Below, piece after piece: positions 31,487-40,321 of a stretch of 64,000 nt of DNA (position 1 is the first letter of the stretch; every line of letters starts with the position of its first letter). This DNA comes from Elusimicrobiota bacterium (GTDB lineage: Bacteria; Elusimicrobiota; Elusimicrobia; UBA1565; UBA9628), in NCBI GenBank assembly GCA_003452935.1, contig DMMY01000011.1:24512-88511 (forward strand). The letters are read 5' to 3'. Both the position numbers and the translations under genes were made by a program. The notes beneath the pieces are model-generated. The model was not told where the DNA came from. It did not search any database and saw nothing but the letters and a program-made list of their open reading frames with translations.

Positions 31487-33301
31487 CTAGGCAGAACCCC
31501 GGGCCTTTCCATCCGTCGCCGGCAGCGGCGGCTGCAGGGGATTGCCGCGCAGCCCGGCGCGCTGGGCGAGCTTCAAGACCGCGAAACTCGCCTCGGTCAC
31601 CACCTGTTCCCAGTCCGCTTCCCCGCGCGAGATGCGGTCCAATTCCTCCTCCAAGCGGGCCGTGTAGCCCAGATCAATGAAGTTCCCGGAAAAATGGCGT
31701 ACCAAGAATTCGGTCACGGCCAGGCCCAATGGCGTCGCGTGAAGCTTGCGCTTCTGTTCCACCACATAGCCGCGCTCCAGGATGGTGCGCATGATGTTGG
31801 CGTAGGTCGAGGGCCGGCCGATTCCGTCGCGCTCGAGCTTTTTAATAAGAGAGGCCTGCGTGTAGCGCGGCGGCGGCTTGGTGGAACGCCGGGCCGCGGC
31901 CAAATCCAAGACCTTGAGTTCGTCGCCGGGATTTAGCAGCGGCAGCTCGCCTTGGGCCTCATCATCCTCTTCGGCCGGCTCCCCCTTCTTGCGAGCCTCG
32001 CCCTTGGGTTTGGCCTCCTCGGTGGCGTCGTCGCCGGCCAGCCGGCGCCAGCCGTCAAAAAGCGTCACCTTGCCCTTGGCCTGAAAAACGCCCACGGCCT
32101 CGAACGTTCCATCCGCCCGCTTCCACGAACCCGGCGCGCAGGCCACGTCAATAGTCGTGATCTGGTCCCGGCCCGCGGCCATCTGGCAGGCTATGAACCT
32201 CTGCCAGATGAGGCGGTAAAGCCGGCCCTCGTCGCCGCTCCCCCGGGCCTCGGCCCCGGATTCGGGATGAGTCGGCCGGATCGCCTCGTGCGCCTCCTGC
32301 GCATTGGCCGCCTTGGTGGCGTGGATAATGGGCTCATGGGGCAGGTAGGGCCCGGGGAAATCCCGGGCGATGATCTGGCGCGCCGCAGCCACGGCCTCGG
32401 CTGAAAGAGCCGTGGAATCGGTGCGGTGGTAGGTGATGTGTCCGTTTTCAAAAAGGTTCTGCAGCAGCTTCATGGTGACATCCGGATTAAAGCCCAGGCG
32501 CACGGACGCGGCCTGTTGCACCGTGGCCGTGGAAAAAGGCGGCGGAGCGTTGCGGCCCGCGTCGCGGCGCTCGCAGGCAAGCACCTGCCAGACCTGCTGC
32601 CGGCACCAAGCGATGGCCTTCTCGGCCACGGCAAGGTCCCTAAGGCGCTGCCCCAAGGGGTGGCTCTTCCAGGTGATGAGCTTCGCCGCGAAAGGCGGCG
32701 GCGAGCCCTGCCGCTCAAGTTTCGCCGCCAAGATGAGGTAATCGACGGTGTTATGCTTCCCGATCTCCCGCTCGCGCTCGGAGACCAGGCGCAGGGCCAC
32801 GGATTGCACGCGGCCGGCGCTCCTGGCGCCCTTGCCCACGCGCCCCAAGGTCGGGCTGACCAGCCAGCCCACCACTCGGTCCAAAACCCGGCGCGCCTGC
32901 TGGGCATTGACCAGCCGCAAATCCAGGGGCCGGGGCTGGGCCATGGCCTTTTGCACATCGGCCTTGGTGACCGCGTGAAAGACCACGCGCCGATAAGTCC
33001 TCTCGCCCAAGAGTTGGCTTACGTGCCAGGCAATGGCCTCGCCCTCGCGGTCCGGGTCCATGGCCAGAAGCACTTCCTGGGCCCCCTGGGCCAAGGCCGA
33101 GAGCTCGGCGATGGCCCGGGCGGAGCGCTCCAACATCCGGTAGGTCGGCGCCACCTTGCCGCGCGCAAAGGCCACGGCCAGGCCTCCCGAGACCGGCAAA
33201 TCGCGCACGTGCCCGAAGGAAGCGGCCACGCGAAAGCCGGCGCCCAAGAAGTCGCGGATTTTACGGACCTTGTTGGGAGATTCAACGATAACAAGTTTCA
33301 T
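31487..33301 (-). CDS. topA: DNA topoisomerase I
   Basis: 604 aa type IA topoisomerase. The TOPRIM domain opens KLVIVESPNK, with the acidic DPDREGEA. The active-site Tyr is in FENGHITYHRTDS, and GRVQSVALRLVSERE is conserved. Shorter than the 700-865 aa usual in bacteria: it ends after the core with no C-terminal zinc-ribbon (no CxxC). The ATG at 33301 is chosen because AGGGG lies 6 nt upstream and family similarity starts there; a longer reading from 33340 would begin inside the -10 region. It is convergent with pilin cassette 1. Confidence 0.95.
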   Translation of the reverse strand: MKLVIVESPNKVRKIRDFLGAGFRVAASFGHVRDLPVSGGLAVAFARGKVAPTYRMLERSARAIAELSALAQGAQEVLLAMDPDREGEAIAWHVSQLLGERTYRRVVFHAVTKADVQKAMAQPRPLDLRLVNAQQARRVLDRVVGWLVSPTLGRVGKGARSAGRVQSVALRLVSEREREIGKHNTVDYLILAAKLERQGSPPPFAAKLITWKSHPLGQRLRDLAVAEKAIAWCRQQVWQVLACERRDAGRNAPPPFSTATVQQAASVRLGFNPDVTMKLLQNLFENGHITYHRTDSTALSAEAVAAARQIIARDFPGPYLPHEPIIHATKAANAQEAHEAIRPTHPESGAEARGSGDEGRLYRLIWQRFIACQMAAGRDQITTIDVACAPGSWKRADGTFEAVGVFQAKGKVTLFDGWRRLAGDDATEEAKPKGEARKKGEPAEEDDEAQGELPLLNPGDELKVLDLAAARRSTKPPPRYTQASLIKKLERDGIGRPSTYANIMRTILERGYVVEQKRKLHATPLGLAVTEFLVRHFSGNFIDLGYTARLEEELDRISRGEADWEQVVTEASFAVLKLAQRAGLRGNPLQPPLPATDGKARGSA

Positions 33302-33340
33302 ATCCAGCCCCTGCCATGCCTCATCCTGCCGTTGCGTCAT

Positions 33341-33346
33341 ATTATA
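33341..33346 (-). promoter_or_regulatory. Consensus -10 (TATAAT) of topA
   Basis: Exact TATAAT on the minus strand, giving a predicted start near 33333 and a 30-35-nt leader with AGGGG ahead of the ATG at 33301. No good -35 at 16-18 bases. The rest of the gap to 33537 shows no clear feature and no obvious Shine-Dalgarno for the kinase gene. Confidence 0.55.
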
Positions 33347-33537
33347 GCCTTCTCCTTATCAAGCAATGAAGAACAACCTGGCGTCCGCAACACGTCCAAC
33401 TCTTTATGAAACAGACAGGTCTCATTGCCATCCTCGAACGAATACTTCTTGCAGTCGTACGCCTTATTGACTCATGGATTATTATTTAACACGATATATG
33501 CGGGGCCAAGGAAATCCTGATCCTCCCCCCATCTGTT

Positions 33538-35835
33538 ATGAAAGACCAACCATCCCCGTTTCCTCATCCCCTCCGCGACCATTTCGAGAAAGCCCAGCAT
33601 GCCTTACGCAACCGCCACATTCTCACGGCCTCGGTCGTCACCATCGGTTTGGCCGGGCTTGTCGCGACCTTGGTTCAGGATCAAATCTTGCACATGCCCC
33701 CGGGCTGGACCAAATCCCTGGTGAATCTGGCTCTGGCCATGGCCATAGGCGGACCTTACCTCATAACCGTAACGCGCCGGGAATTCCGACGCCGCATAAC
33801 CGCGGAAGACGAGGTGAGGCGTCACTCGGAGTCCCAAACCGCTCTTTTCGAGATCGCGCGACTTTCCCTTTTGGACCTGGCCATGGAAGACTTTCTGGGA
33901 GGCGTGCTCGACTGCATCATGTCCGTCCATTGGCTCTGCCTGGAACCCCACGGCGGCGTCTTCCTTGCCGACCCGGACGGCAAGACCCTGAGCCTGCGCG
34001 CCTATCGCGGCGATGACCCGGACTCGGACATATGCACCCGCGTGCCCATGGGGCGCTGCGTCTGCGGTCGGGCCGCGCAGAGCCGACATATCGAGTGCAT
34101 CGCCGCCGACGACGGCGACCATATGCGCAAGCATCCCAGCGTCTGGCGGCACACCCACTATTGCGCGCCCATCCTCCTGGGCGAAAGATGCCTCGGCGTG
34201 CTCAAGCTGCAGATGCAGCCGGAGCACCAACGCGACGAGCGCGAACTCTTGTTCCTCGAAGCGGCGGGCAATCTTATCGCGGTGATCCTCGCGCGCAAGA
34301 ACGCGGAAGAAGAGCGCAGCCGCCTGGCCACGGCCATCGAGCAGACCACGGAAACCGTGGTCATCACGGACCCGGATGGCAATATCGTCTATGTCAATCC
34401 GGCCTTCAGCCGAGTCACCGGTTATGCCCGCGAGGAGTCCCTAGGCCGCAACCCCCGCATGCTCAAGAGCGGCAAGCACGGGCGCGAGTTCTACGAGACT
34501 CTCTGGCAGACCATCGGCCATGGCAAGGTGTGGAACGGACGCCTGACCAACAAGAAGAAAGACGGAACCTGCTACGAGCAGCACATGACCATTTCCCCGA
34601 TCAAGGACGGCTCTGGTCAAATCGTCAACTATGTCGCGGTCTGGCGGGACGTCACGGCCCAGGTGACCATGGAAGAACAGCTGCGCCGCTCCCAGAAGAT
34701 GGAGGCCGTGGGCCTTCTGGCCGGAGGCATTGCCCACGATTTCAACAACGTCCTGACCACCATCGTCGGCTACAACTACTTCCTGCTCGAAGGCCTCGAG
34801 TCCGGGCATCCCTTGCGCCCCTACAGCCAGGAAATCCGCCGCTCCGCCGAACTTGCCGCCTCCTTGACCCGGCAATTCCTGGCCGTGGGCCGCACCGAGG
34901 TGGTTCAACCCCGGCCCATCGATCCCAACAGCGTCATCCTGGCCATGTCGAAGATGCTGCGCCGGCTCGTGGGAGAAAACATAAAACTCTATTTGCAGCC
35001 GGCGGAATCCGTATGGCCCGTCATGATGGACTGCGGTCAGTTGGAACAGGTCATTTTAAACCTCGTCGTCAATGCGCGCGATGCCATGCCCAAGGGCGGC
35101 CGGCTCACCCTGACGACGAAGAATATAACGACCCTAGAAGAGAAGAACCCGGATCCCCACATCAACCTGCCGGACGGGCAATACATGACCCTGGAAATCC
35201 GTGACACGGGCGTGGGCATGTCGGCCGAAACCAAAGCGCGCATATTCGAGCCCTTCTTCACCACCAAGGACCCTGGACGCGGCACCGGGCTGGGCTTGGC
35301 CACGGTGCGGGGCATCGTCAAGCAATACGAAGGATATATTTCGGTTGACAGCGAGCCGGACAAAGGGACCGTCTTCCGGATATACCTGCCGCGGGTCGAC
35401 GGCGGAGTGGAGGCCCTGCTGCCGGGAGATGTCAACAAGTCCACCAAGGGCGGAGACGAAAGCATCATGATCGTCGAAGACAACGACGCCTTAAGAACCC
35501 TCATCAAGAGGGCCTTGCGCCAGAAAGGCTACCGGGTCTTCGCCTCCAGCACGGCTGAGGAGGCTTTGTCGCATTTCCGCAAGCACAATGATCGCATTGA
35601 TCTTCTGCTCACGGACCTCGTTCTTACGGATATGGACGGAGCGGAACTGGCGAAACAATTCATGGAGATGCGGCCCGGCCTGAGGGTGGCCTATATGTCG
35701 GGATATCCCAGCAGCGCCTGGTCCATCGGCGCCCTGCGCGCCGACTCCATCCTGATCGAAAAGCCGTTCTCGCCCGACATGCTGCTGAGCACCCTGCGCA
35801 AGCTGCTTGACGCCAACCGGATCGAGGCACATTAA
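33538..35835 (+). CDS. Hybrid sensor histidine kinase (TM-GAF-PAS-HisKA-HATPase-REC)
   Basis: 765 aa. Two hydrophobic segments (about 28-46 and 58-77), a GAF domain (about 100-252, with a Cys-rich stretch MGRCVCGRAAQ), PAS (about 262-375, TVVITDPDGNIVYVNPAFSR), HisKA with LAGGIAHDFNNVL (His400), an ATPase domain (LNLVVNARDAM, DTGVGMS, GTGLGLATVRG), and a receiver (SIMIVEDNDA, LLLTDLVLTDMDG). The partner regulator is unknown; the lone receivers at 14725 or 60744 are possible. No Shine-Dalgarno or -10 is evident right before the ATG, so the start is less certain. Confidence 0.88.
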   Translation: MKDQPSPFPHPLRDHFEKAQHALRNRHILTASVVTIGLAGLVATLVQDQILHMPPGWTKSLVNLALAMAIGGPYLITVTRREFRRRITAEDEVRRHSESQTALFEIARLSLLDLAMEDFLGGVLDCIMSVHWLCLEPHGGVFLADPDGKTLSLRAYRGDDPDSDICTRVPMGRCVCGRAAQSRHIECIAADDGDHMRKHPSVWRHTHYCAPILLGERCLGVLKLQMQPEHQRDERELLFLEAAGNLIAVILARKNAEEERSRLATAIEQTTETVVITDPDGNIVYVNPAFSRVTGYAREESLGRNPRMLKSGKHGREFYETLWQTIGHGKVWNGRLTNKKKDGTCYEQHMTISPIKDGSGQIVNYVAVWRDVTAQVTMEEQLRRSQKMEAVGLLAGGIAHDFNNVLTTIVGYNYFLLEGLESGHPLRPYSQEIRRSAELAASLTRQFLAVGRTEVVQPRPIDPNSVILAMSKMLRRLVGENIKLYLQPAESVWPVMMDCGQLEQVILNLVVNARDAMPKGGRLTLTTKNITTLEEKNPDPHINLPDGQYMTLEIRDTGVGMSAETKARIFEPFFTTKDPGRGTGLGLATVRGIVKQYEGYISVDSEPDKGTVFRIYLPRVDGGVEALLPGDVNKSTKGGDESIMIVEDNDALRTLIKRALRQKGYRVFASSTAEEALSHFRKHNDRIDLLLTDLVLTDMDGAELAKQFMEMRPGLRVAYMSGYPSSAWSIGALRADSILIEKPFSPDMLLSTLRKLLDANRIEAH

Positions 35836-35855
35836 AGCGCCGCTGACGCCCGGGA

Positions 35856-36560
35856 TCAGCCCTTGGCGGGAACCCGGACGCAGTAGCCCCGGCCCGTCAC
35901 GCTCACCAGCCAGCGATCCGAAGTCCAGCCCAACTTCAGACGGATGCGCCGCACGTGCACGTCCACGGTCTTGAGGCTGCTCTCGGACGGCGGAGAGATT
36001 CCCCAGACGCGCTCGTAGAGCGCGACCCGGTCCTCCGGTTCGGGACTGCGGCAGGCCAGCTCGTAGAGCAGACCAAACTCCTTGGGCGTCAGGTGCGAAA
36101 ACTCCTTGCCCTTCATCGCGACCGTCTTGCGGCCGTAGTCCAGACGCAGATCGCCGACCCGCACGTCCTGCGGCTGCGGCGTTTCCGGCCGGGAACGCCG
36201 CAGCAGCGCCCGGCAATAGGCCAACAGGCGCTCGGCCTTGACCGGCTTGGTCAGATAGTCGTCGGCGCCCATGTCCAGGCAGGCCACGTCCTGCCCCTCG
36301 CGATCGTTGCCGGTCAAGATCAGGATGGGGATGCTCGCGGTCTCGGGATCCTGCTTGAGGCGCTGGCAGACCTCGAGCCCGCCCAGCCCCGGCATGACCA
36401 AGTCCAGAATCACGAGTTCGGGCTTCTCCGCCCGGGCCAGGCAGACCCCGGCTTTCCCCGAGCCGGCCTCGCTGGAGTCGAAGCCGTTGAGTTTCAAGAT
36501 GCCGGCGACGGCCTTGCGGAAGGCGGGATCGTCCTCGATGAGAAGGATTCTAGGTGGCAC
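35856..36560 (-). CDS. OmpR/PhoB-family response regulator
   Basis: 234 aa. Receiver at 1-120 (ILLIEDDPAF, VILDLVMPGLGG, ILTGND, DYLTKPVKA), then a winged-helix DNA-binding domain at about 135-232 (HLTPKEFGLLYELACRS, SSLKTVDVHVRRIRLKL, GRGYCV). Starts with GTG at 36560. It is divergent from a membrane histidine kinase, its obvious partner, across a 25-bp gap that carries overlapping -10 boxes for both genes. Confidence 0.92.
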   Translation of the reverse strand: MPPRILLIEDDPAFRKAVAGILKLNGFDSSEAGSGKAGVCLARAEKPELVILDLVMPGLGGLEVCQRLKQDPETASIPILILTGNDREGQDVACLDMGADDYLTKPVKAERLLAYCRALLRRSRPETPQPQDVRVGDLRLDYGRKTVAMKGKEFSHLTPKEFGLLYELACRSPEPEDRVALYERVWGISPPSESSLKTVDVHVRRIRLKLGWTSDRWLVSVTGRGYCVRVPAKG

Positions 36561-36567
36561 GACGAAT

Positions 36568-36577
36568 ATTATATAAC
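36568..36577. promoter_or_regulatory. Overlapping divergent -10 boxes of the kinase/regulator pair
   Basis: ATTATATAA contains TATAAT on the minus strand (36573-36568), 7 nt before the GTG at 36560, and TATAAC on the plus strand (36572-36577), 8 nt before the ATG at 36586. The boxes overlap by two bases. Neither gene has a Shine-Dalgarno; both would be leaderless, and only one polymerase could occupy the site at a time. Confidence 0.6.
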
Positions 36578-36585
36578 CTTAACAG

Positions 36586-37785
36586 ATGAGAGCTAAATAC
36601 CTCATGCTCTTCCGGGCCGTTCTGGCGGAGACGCTGCTGCTGCAGTCCTTCTACGCCCCGGCCATGACCCTGGCACGTTGGTGGCTCTGGGGCCTTTTGG
36701 GACTTTACGCCGCGGTCGCCGGGCTTCTTTTCTGGCTTGACCGCCGCCAACACCTGCCCGTCCGCTGGATGCTGGGCTCTTTTTTCTTCGATATCGGCGT
36801 GACCTCGTTGATCCTCCACGCCACGGGAGGCTTTGCCGGGGATTTTTACGTAGCCTACTTCCTCGTCATCCTGAGTTCCTGCCTCATAGAGAGCCTCGCC
36901 TTCAGCTTTTTGGTGGGAGGCATCGCCTGCCTGGTCTACGCCGCCTTGGCCTTCCCGGGGATCGATGCCGCCTTCAACCCTTTCTACCTCTTGCGCCTCT
37001 CTCTCTTGCTGGCCACGGCCTTCTTCAGCACCTATATCGCGGATCATGCCCGGCGCGTGCAGAAGGAGACGGCCGAGAGCTACGAGGAGCGTCTGGACTG
37101 GATGCGGCGCCTCTCCCAAGTAGGCCAAGCGCTGGCCCGCATCCTGCACGAGATAAAAACCCCCCTGGGCACCATCAGCTTGACGACCGAGTATCTCCGG
37201 CAAAGCCTGCTTCAAGGCCAGCCTCAGGAACTCGAAGAGCGGCTTCGCGTCATCGAGGCGGCGGCGGACCGGGCCTCCGCCATCGTGCGCGACTATCTCG
37301 AGTTCGGCAAGCCCACGCAGATTTCCCTCAAGCCCCTCCCTGTCCAAGAGCCTCTGGAAGAAGCCCTCTCCGGCCTGCGGCTGCGCCTGGAAGAGCGCGA
37401 CATCCTTCTGAGCTCCGCGCTCGCCCGGCAGACCATGGTCCTGGGCAGCCGGCGGCATCTCGTGCAGCTCTTCACCATCCTTTTGGACAACGCCCTCGCC
37501 GCCATGCCTCTCGCCGGCCGCCTCAACGTGGACGCCGGCGAAAGCGGCGGACAAGCCCGGGTGCGCATTACGGATACGGGCGTAGGCATCGATCCCGACA
37601 TGCGGTCCCGGCTCTTCGAGCCTTTCGCCACCTCCCGACCCGAATCCGGAGGCACGGGCTTGGGACTCTCCATCGCCCGCTGGATCGTGCTCAGGCATGG
37701 CGGAAACATATCTCTGCAGAGCGACGGCCCGGCCCGGGGCACCACGGTTATTGTCGACCTGCCCTTGGCTCAAAAATTTAACTAA
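36586..37785 (+). CDS. Membrane sensor histidine kinase
   Basis: 399 aa. Five or six hydrophobic segments in residues 8-152 with a very small periplasmic part, so it probably senses a membrane signal. The HisKA domain has ARILHEIKTPLG (His188), followed by an ATPase domain with LLDNALAAMP, DTGVGID and GGTGLGLSIARWI. The partner is the divergent OmpR-type regulator. It lies 44 bp upstream of pilin cassette 2, so this pair may control the cassette (inference). Confidence 0.92.
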   Translation: MRAKYLMLFRAVLAETLLLQSFYAPAMTLARWWLWGLLGLYAAVAGLLFWLDRRQHLPVRWMLGSFFFDIGVTSLILHATGGFAGDFYVAYFLVILSSCLIESLAFSFLVGGIACLVYAALAFPGIDAAFNPFYLLRLSLLLATAFFSTYIADHARRVQKETAESYEERLDWMRRLSQVGQALARILHEIKTPLGTISLTTEYLRQSLLQGQPQELEERLRVIEAAADRASAIVRDYLEFGKPTQISLKPLPVQEPLEEALSGLRLRLEERDILLSSALARQTMVLGSRRHLVQLFTILLDNALAAMPLAGRLNVDAGESGGQARVRITDTGVGIDPDMRSRLFEPFATSRPESGGTGLGLSIARWIVLRHGGNISLQSDGPARGTTVIVDLPLAQKFN

Positions 37786-37816
37786 AAGTTTTCTGGAAAG
37801 AGACGGGGAATCCGCC

Positions 37817-37822
37817 TACACT
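37817..37822 (+). promoter_or_regulatory. -10 element TACACT, leaderless start of pilin cassette 2
   Basis: TACACT is 7 nt before the ATG at 37830, with no Shine-Dalgarno between. No good -35. Confidence 0.45.
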
Positions 37823-37829
37823 GTGAGCA

Positions 37830-39485
37830 ATGATTACCCCCGTGCTCCGGAAAGCTCGCCGAGGCTCGGTCTTGCTCGAAACCGTCCTGGCCATGCTCAT
37901 CATGACCACAGTGGGGCTCGCTCTTCTGGCCATGGTGCAAAAATCACTGGTCGTTTCTTACAGGGCCCGGGAAGCCATGACTTGCTCCAGAATGGCGCAG
38001 ACCGGATTGGCCCGGGTTAAGAACATGGATTTCTATTACCTCTTTGCCGCGGACTCCGACCAGGCCGACTTTGGGCTCTGGGCCGCCTACCCGTACAAGG
38101 CCGTGCTTGACGGGATAAAAACGACATTAAATTCCTCGAAATTCGACCGTTTCCGCATCCAAAGCGCATTCATGCGCCGGGATAGCTCGGATTCCAACAA
38201 CAATGCGATGACCTCGGACCTCGTGCCCTTCACGGACAACAACGGAGACAACGTGGACGACTACGACTCCAATATCCGGTTTTTCGATCAAAACGCCGAT
38301 GGAGATTTCCACGACACCTATACCTCGGCCGGCCGCACCGTGGCCGAGCAACCCGACACCCATATCAAGAAAGTCACTTTCGACGTGTTCCGGGCGGGCC
38401 GGCTAGTCTGCTCGAAAACCGAACTCGTCAGCCTGGAGCAGATGACCGGCGACCCTAACCCCTCCAGCGAATCAGCCTTGTCCCTGCTGGTTTCGACGCC
38501 CTCCAACGGAGCGTTTCTCTATAGCATGAGCACCTTGGCGCGACAAAACGCCTGGGCCCTGGCCATCTCCAAACCCTATCCCAACGATATCCAGCGCTTT
38601 CGCGCCGATGCCACGAGCCCCCTGCCCATAGCCGGAGAGACCGATCCCCTGGCCACGATCAATCTCTATGTGGGAAGCAGCGGCATTCTCGCCGCCCCCG
38701 CGGCTGACGCTGCCGGCGGTTTTTCGGCCGCGCCGCCGGCAATAACCGCCGCTCTGGTGGAGGGCGCCAATATCCTGCGCGTGCAGGCCACGAAAGACGG
38801 CTATAATTCTCCCATCGCCAATAAAAGCCTGGTCTTGGACCTGGCCCCGCCGATAGCCGGCGGATTCTCCCCGACGGGAACCGCCGCCACCAGGGCCCCT
38901 TTCGTTTCCGCCACCTTGAGCGACCCTGGCGTTTCCACCGCGACCACCAGCGGCATCTGTCCGGATGTCGTCACCCTCAAAATCAACGGAACGCCGGTCA
39001 ATTTCGCCTACACCGCCGGCGCCGTGGTCTGGATCGATTCCACGACCGGAGCCGCCCCGATCCTCGACACCGGGACCTACACGGCCGTCATCGAGGGCGG
39101 AGACTACGCCGGCTACAAGACCAGCGCCGCCTGGACCTTCACCCTCTCCGTGCCGGACACGGATCATTCCGCCCCCGCCATCGCCGAGAAAAGCCCTATC
39201 GGCATGGCGCCTTCGACCCTGCCCGATATCTCGGTCAAGGTCTTCGACAATCAAAGCGGGATTATTCCCGCCAGCATCACCCTTAAAATCGACGGCGCCA
39301 TAGCGGTGAATGCGTCGAACGTCGGCCAACACTACGATGCGGGCACGAACAAGGTCACATTCACGCTTTCCTCCCCATTCCCGCCGGGAACCTCGCACAG
39401 CGTCGAGATCACGGCCAGCCACTGGGCCACGTTCCCGGCGGACAAGATCACATCCACGGACTCCTGGACGTTCACGACCCCATGA
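37830..39485 (+). CDS. Large pilin-like protein with Ig-like domains
   Basis: 551 aa. Prepilin leader MITPVLRKARRG, then SVLLETVLAMLIMTTVGLAL with Glu at +5. Residues about 115-170 are rich in Asp/Asn (SDSNNN, FTDNNGDNVDDYDSN, DQNADGDFHD), resembling calcium-binding loops. The C-terminal 330 residues form Ig/Big-like beta domains (LVVSTPSNGAFL..., DLAPPIAGGFSPTGTAA, IAEKSPIGMAPSTLPDISV). It is the cassette 2 counterpart of the giant pilin at 27085, with different appended domains. Coupled to the next gene by ATGA. Confidence 0.78.
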   Translation: MITPVLRKARRGSVLLETVLAMLIMTTVGLALLAMVQKSLVVSYRAREAMTCSRMAQTGLARVKNMDFYYLFAADSDQADFGLWAAYPYKAVLDGIKTTLNSSKFDRFRIQSAFMRRDSSDSNNNAMTSDLVPFTDNNGDNVDDYDSNIRFFDQNADGDFHDTYTSAGRTVAEQPDTHIKKVTFDVFRAGRLVCSKTELVSLEQMTGDPNPSSESALSLLVSTPSNGAFLYSMSTLARQNAWALAISKPYPNDIQRFRADATSPLPIAGETDPLATINLYVGSSGILAAPAADAAGGFSAAPPAITAALVEGANILRVQATKDGYNSPIANKSLVLDLAPPIAGGFSPTGTAATRAPFVSATLSDPGVSTATTSGICPDVVTLKINGTPVNFAYTAGAVVWIDSTTGAAPILDTGTYTAVIEGGDYAGYKTSAAWTFTLSVPDTDHSAPAIAEKSPIGMAPSTLPDISVKVFDNQSGIIPASITLKIDGAIAVNASNVGQHYDAGTNKVTFTLSSPFPPGTSHSVEITASHWATFPADKITSTDSWTFTTP

Positions 39486-40321
39486 AGCCTGGACAACGCC
39501 GCGGAGTGACTCTGACCGAACTCATGGCCGGCATGGCCATCATGGGCATCATCGTCGTCTCGTTCGCGTCGCTGCTGCGCTACACCATCAAGGCCACGAC
39601 CACGGCCCAGGCCGGAGGCGAAGCCCAGGAAGAAGTCCGCCAGGCGCTTATGAGGATCGAGGAAAGGCTCGCCCACGCGGACGAGGTCCGCATATCCTCG
39701 GCGACGTTCGTGGAGTTCGTCGTGGACATCGACAGAAGCCCCAACTATGACCCTGCCGGGGACTGGGACAACGACGCGATCCCCAACTACCGCGACGCGG
39801 ACCGCGACGGCGATGCCCAATCCCTCGTACCAGCGGCCGACCAATGGAAGATCGGCTTCAACCTCAAGGACGACGACGAAAACGGCGACGACAAGATTGA
39901 CGCGCGCGAACGCCTCTATCTCTCCGGCAACGTCCTTTGGCTCGACATGAGTCTCGACCAGGAGCCCTGGGGAGGCGCCCGCCTCAAGCGCCTCATGAAC
40001 AACGTTTCGACCTTCACCCTCACCTATTGGGGCAACAAGGCCAATGCCCTAGGCCGGGGCGTCGACCTGGGCAACGACGGCCTCGCCGCCACGGGCGACG
40101 CGGGCGAAAAAGACGGCGTCATCTCCGCGATCGAGATGGACATGGTCGCGCCGTCGGCCGGCATGGGCAACCGCAACGGAAAGCTCGACACGACAAATGA
40201 ACGCCGCTACATCACCGATATCCGGGTCAAGCTGGGTTCGGACAAGAATCGCGATGGGAAAACAGAATATGCCGTGGAAACAGACATATATCCTCTCCTG
40301 CTCCCGCTTAAAAACCGTTAG
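39482..40321 (+). CDS. PilW-like minor pilin with Asp-rich calcium-loop-like insert
   Basis: 279 aa. Leader MKPGQRRG, then VTLTELMAGMAIMGIIVVSF with Glu at +5 and a PilW-type helix (EEVRQALMRIEERLAHADEV). Residues about 80-145 carry EF-hand/thrombospondin-like Asp repeats (DNDAIPNYRDADRDGD, DDDENGDDKID). This insert is absent from the cassette 1 homologue at 29688. It overlaps the start of the PilX-like gene. Confidence 0.78.
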   Translation: MKPGQRRGVTLTELMAGMAIMGIIVVSFASLLRYTIKATTTAQAGGEAQEEVRQALMRIEERLAHADEVRISSATFVEFVVDIDRSPNYDPAGDWDNDAIPNYRDADRDGDAQSLVPAADQWKIGFNLKDDDENGDDKIDARERLYLSGNVLWLDMSLDQEPWGGARLKRLMNNVSTFTLTYWGNKANALGRGVDLGNDGLAATGDAGEKDGVISAIEMDMVAPSAGMGNRNGKLDTTNERRYITDIRVKLGSDKNRDGKTEYAVETDIYPLLLPLKNR

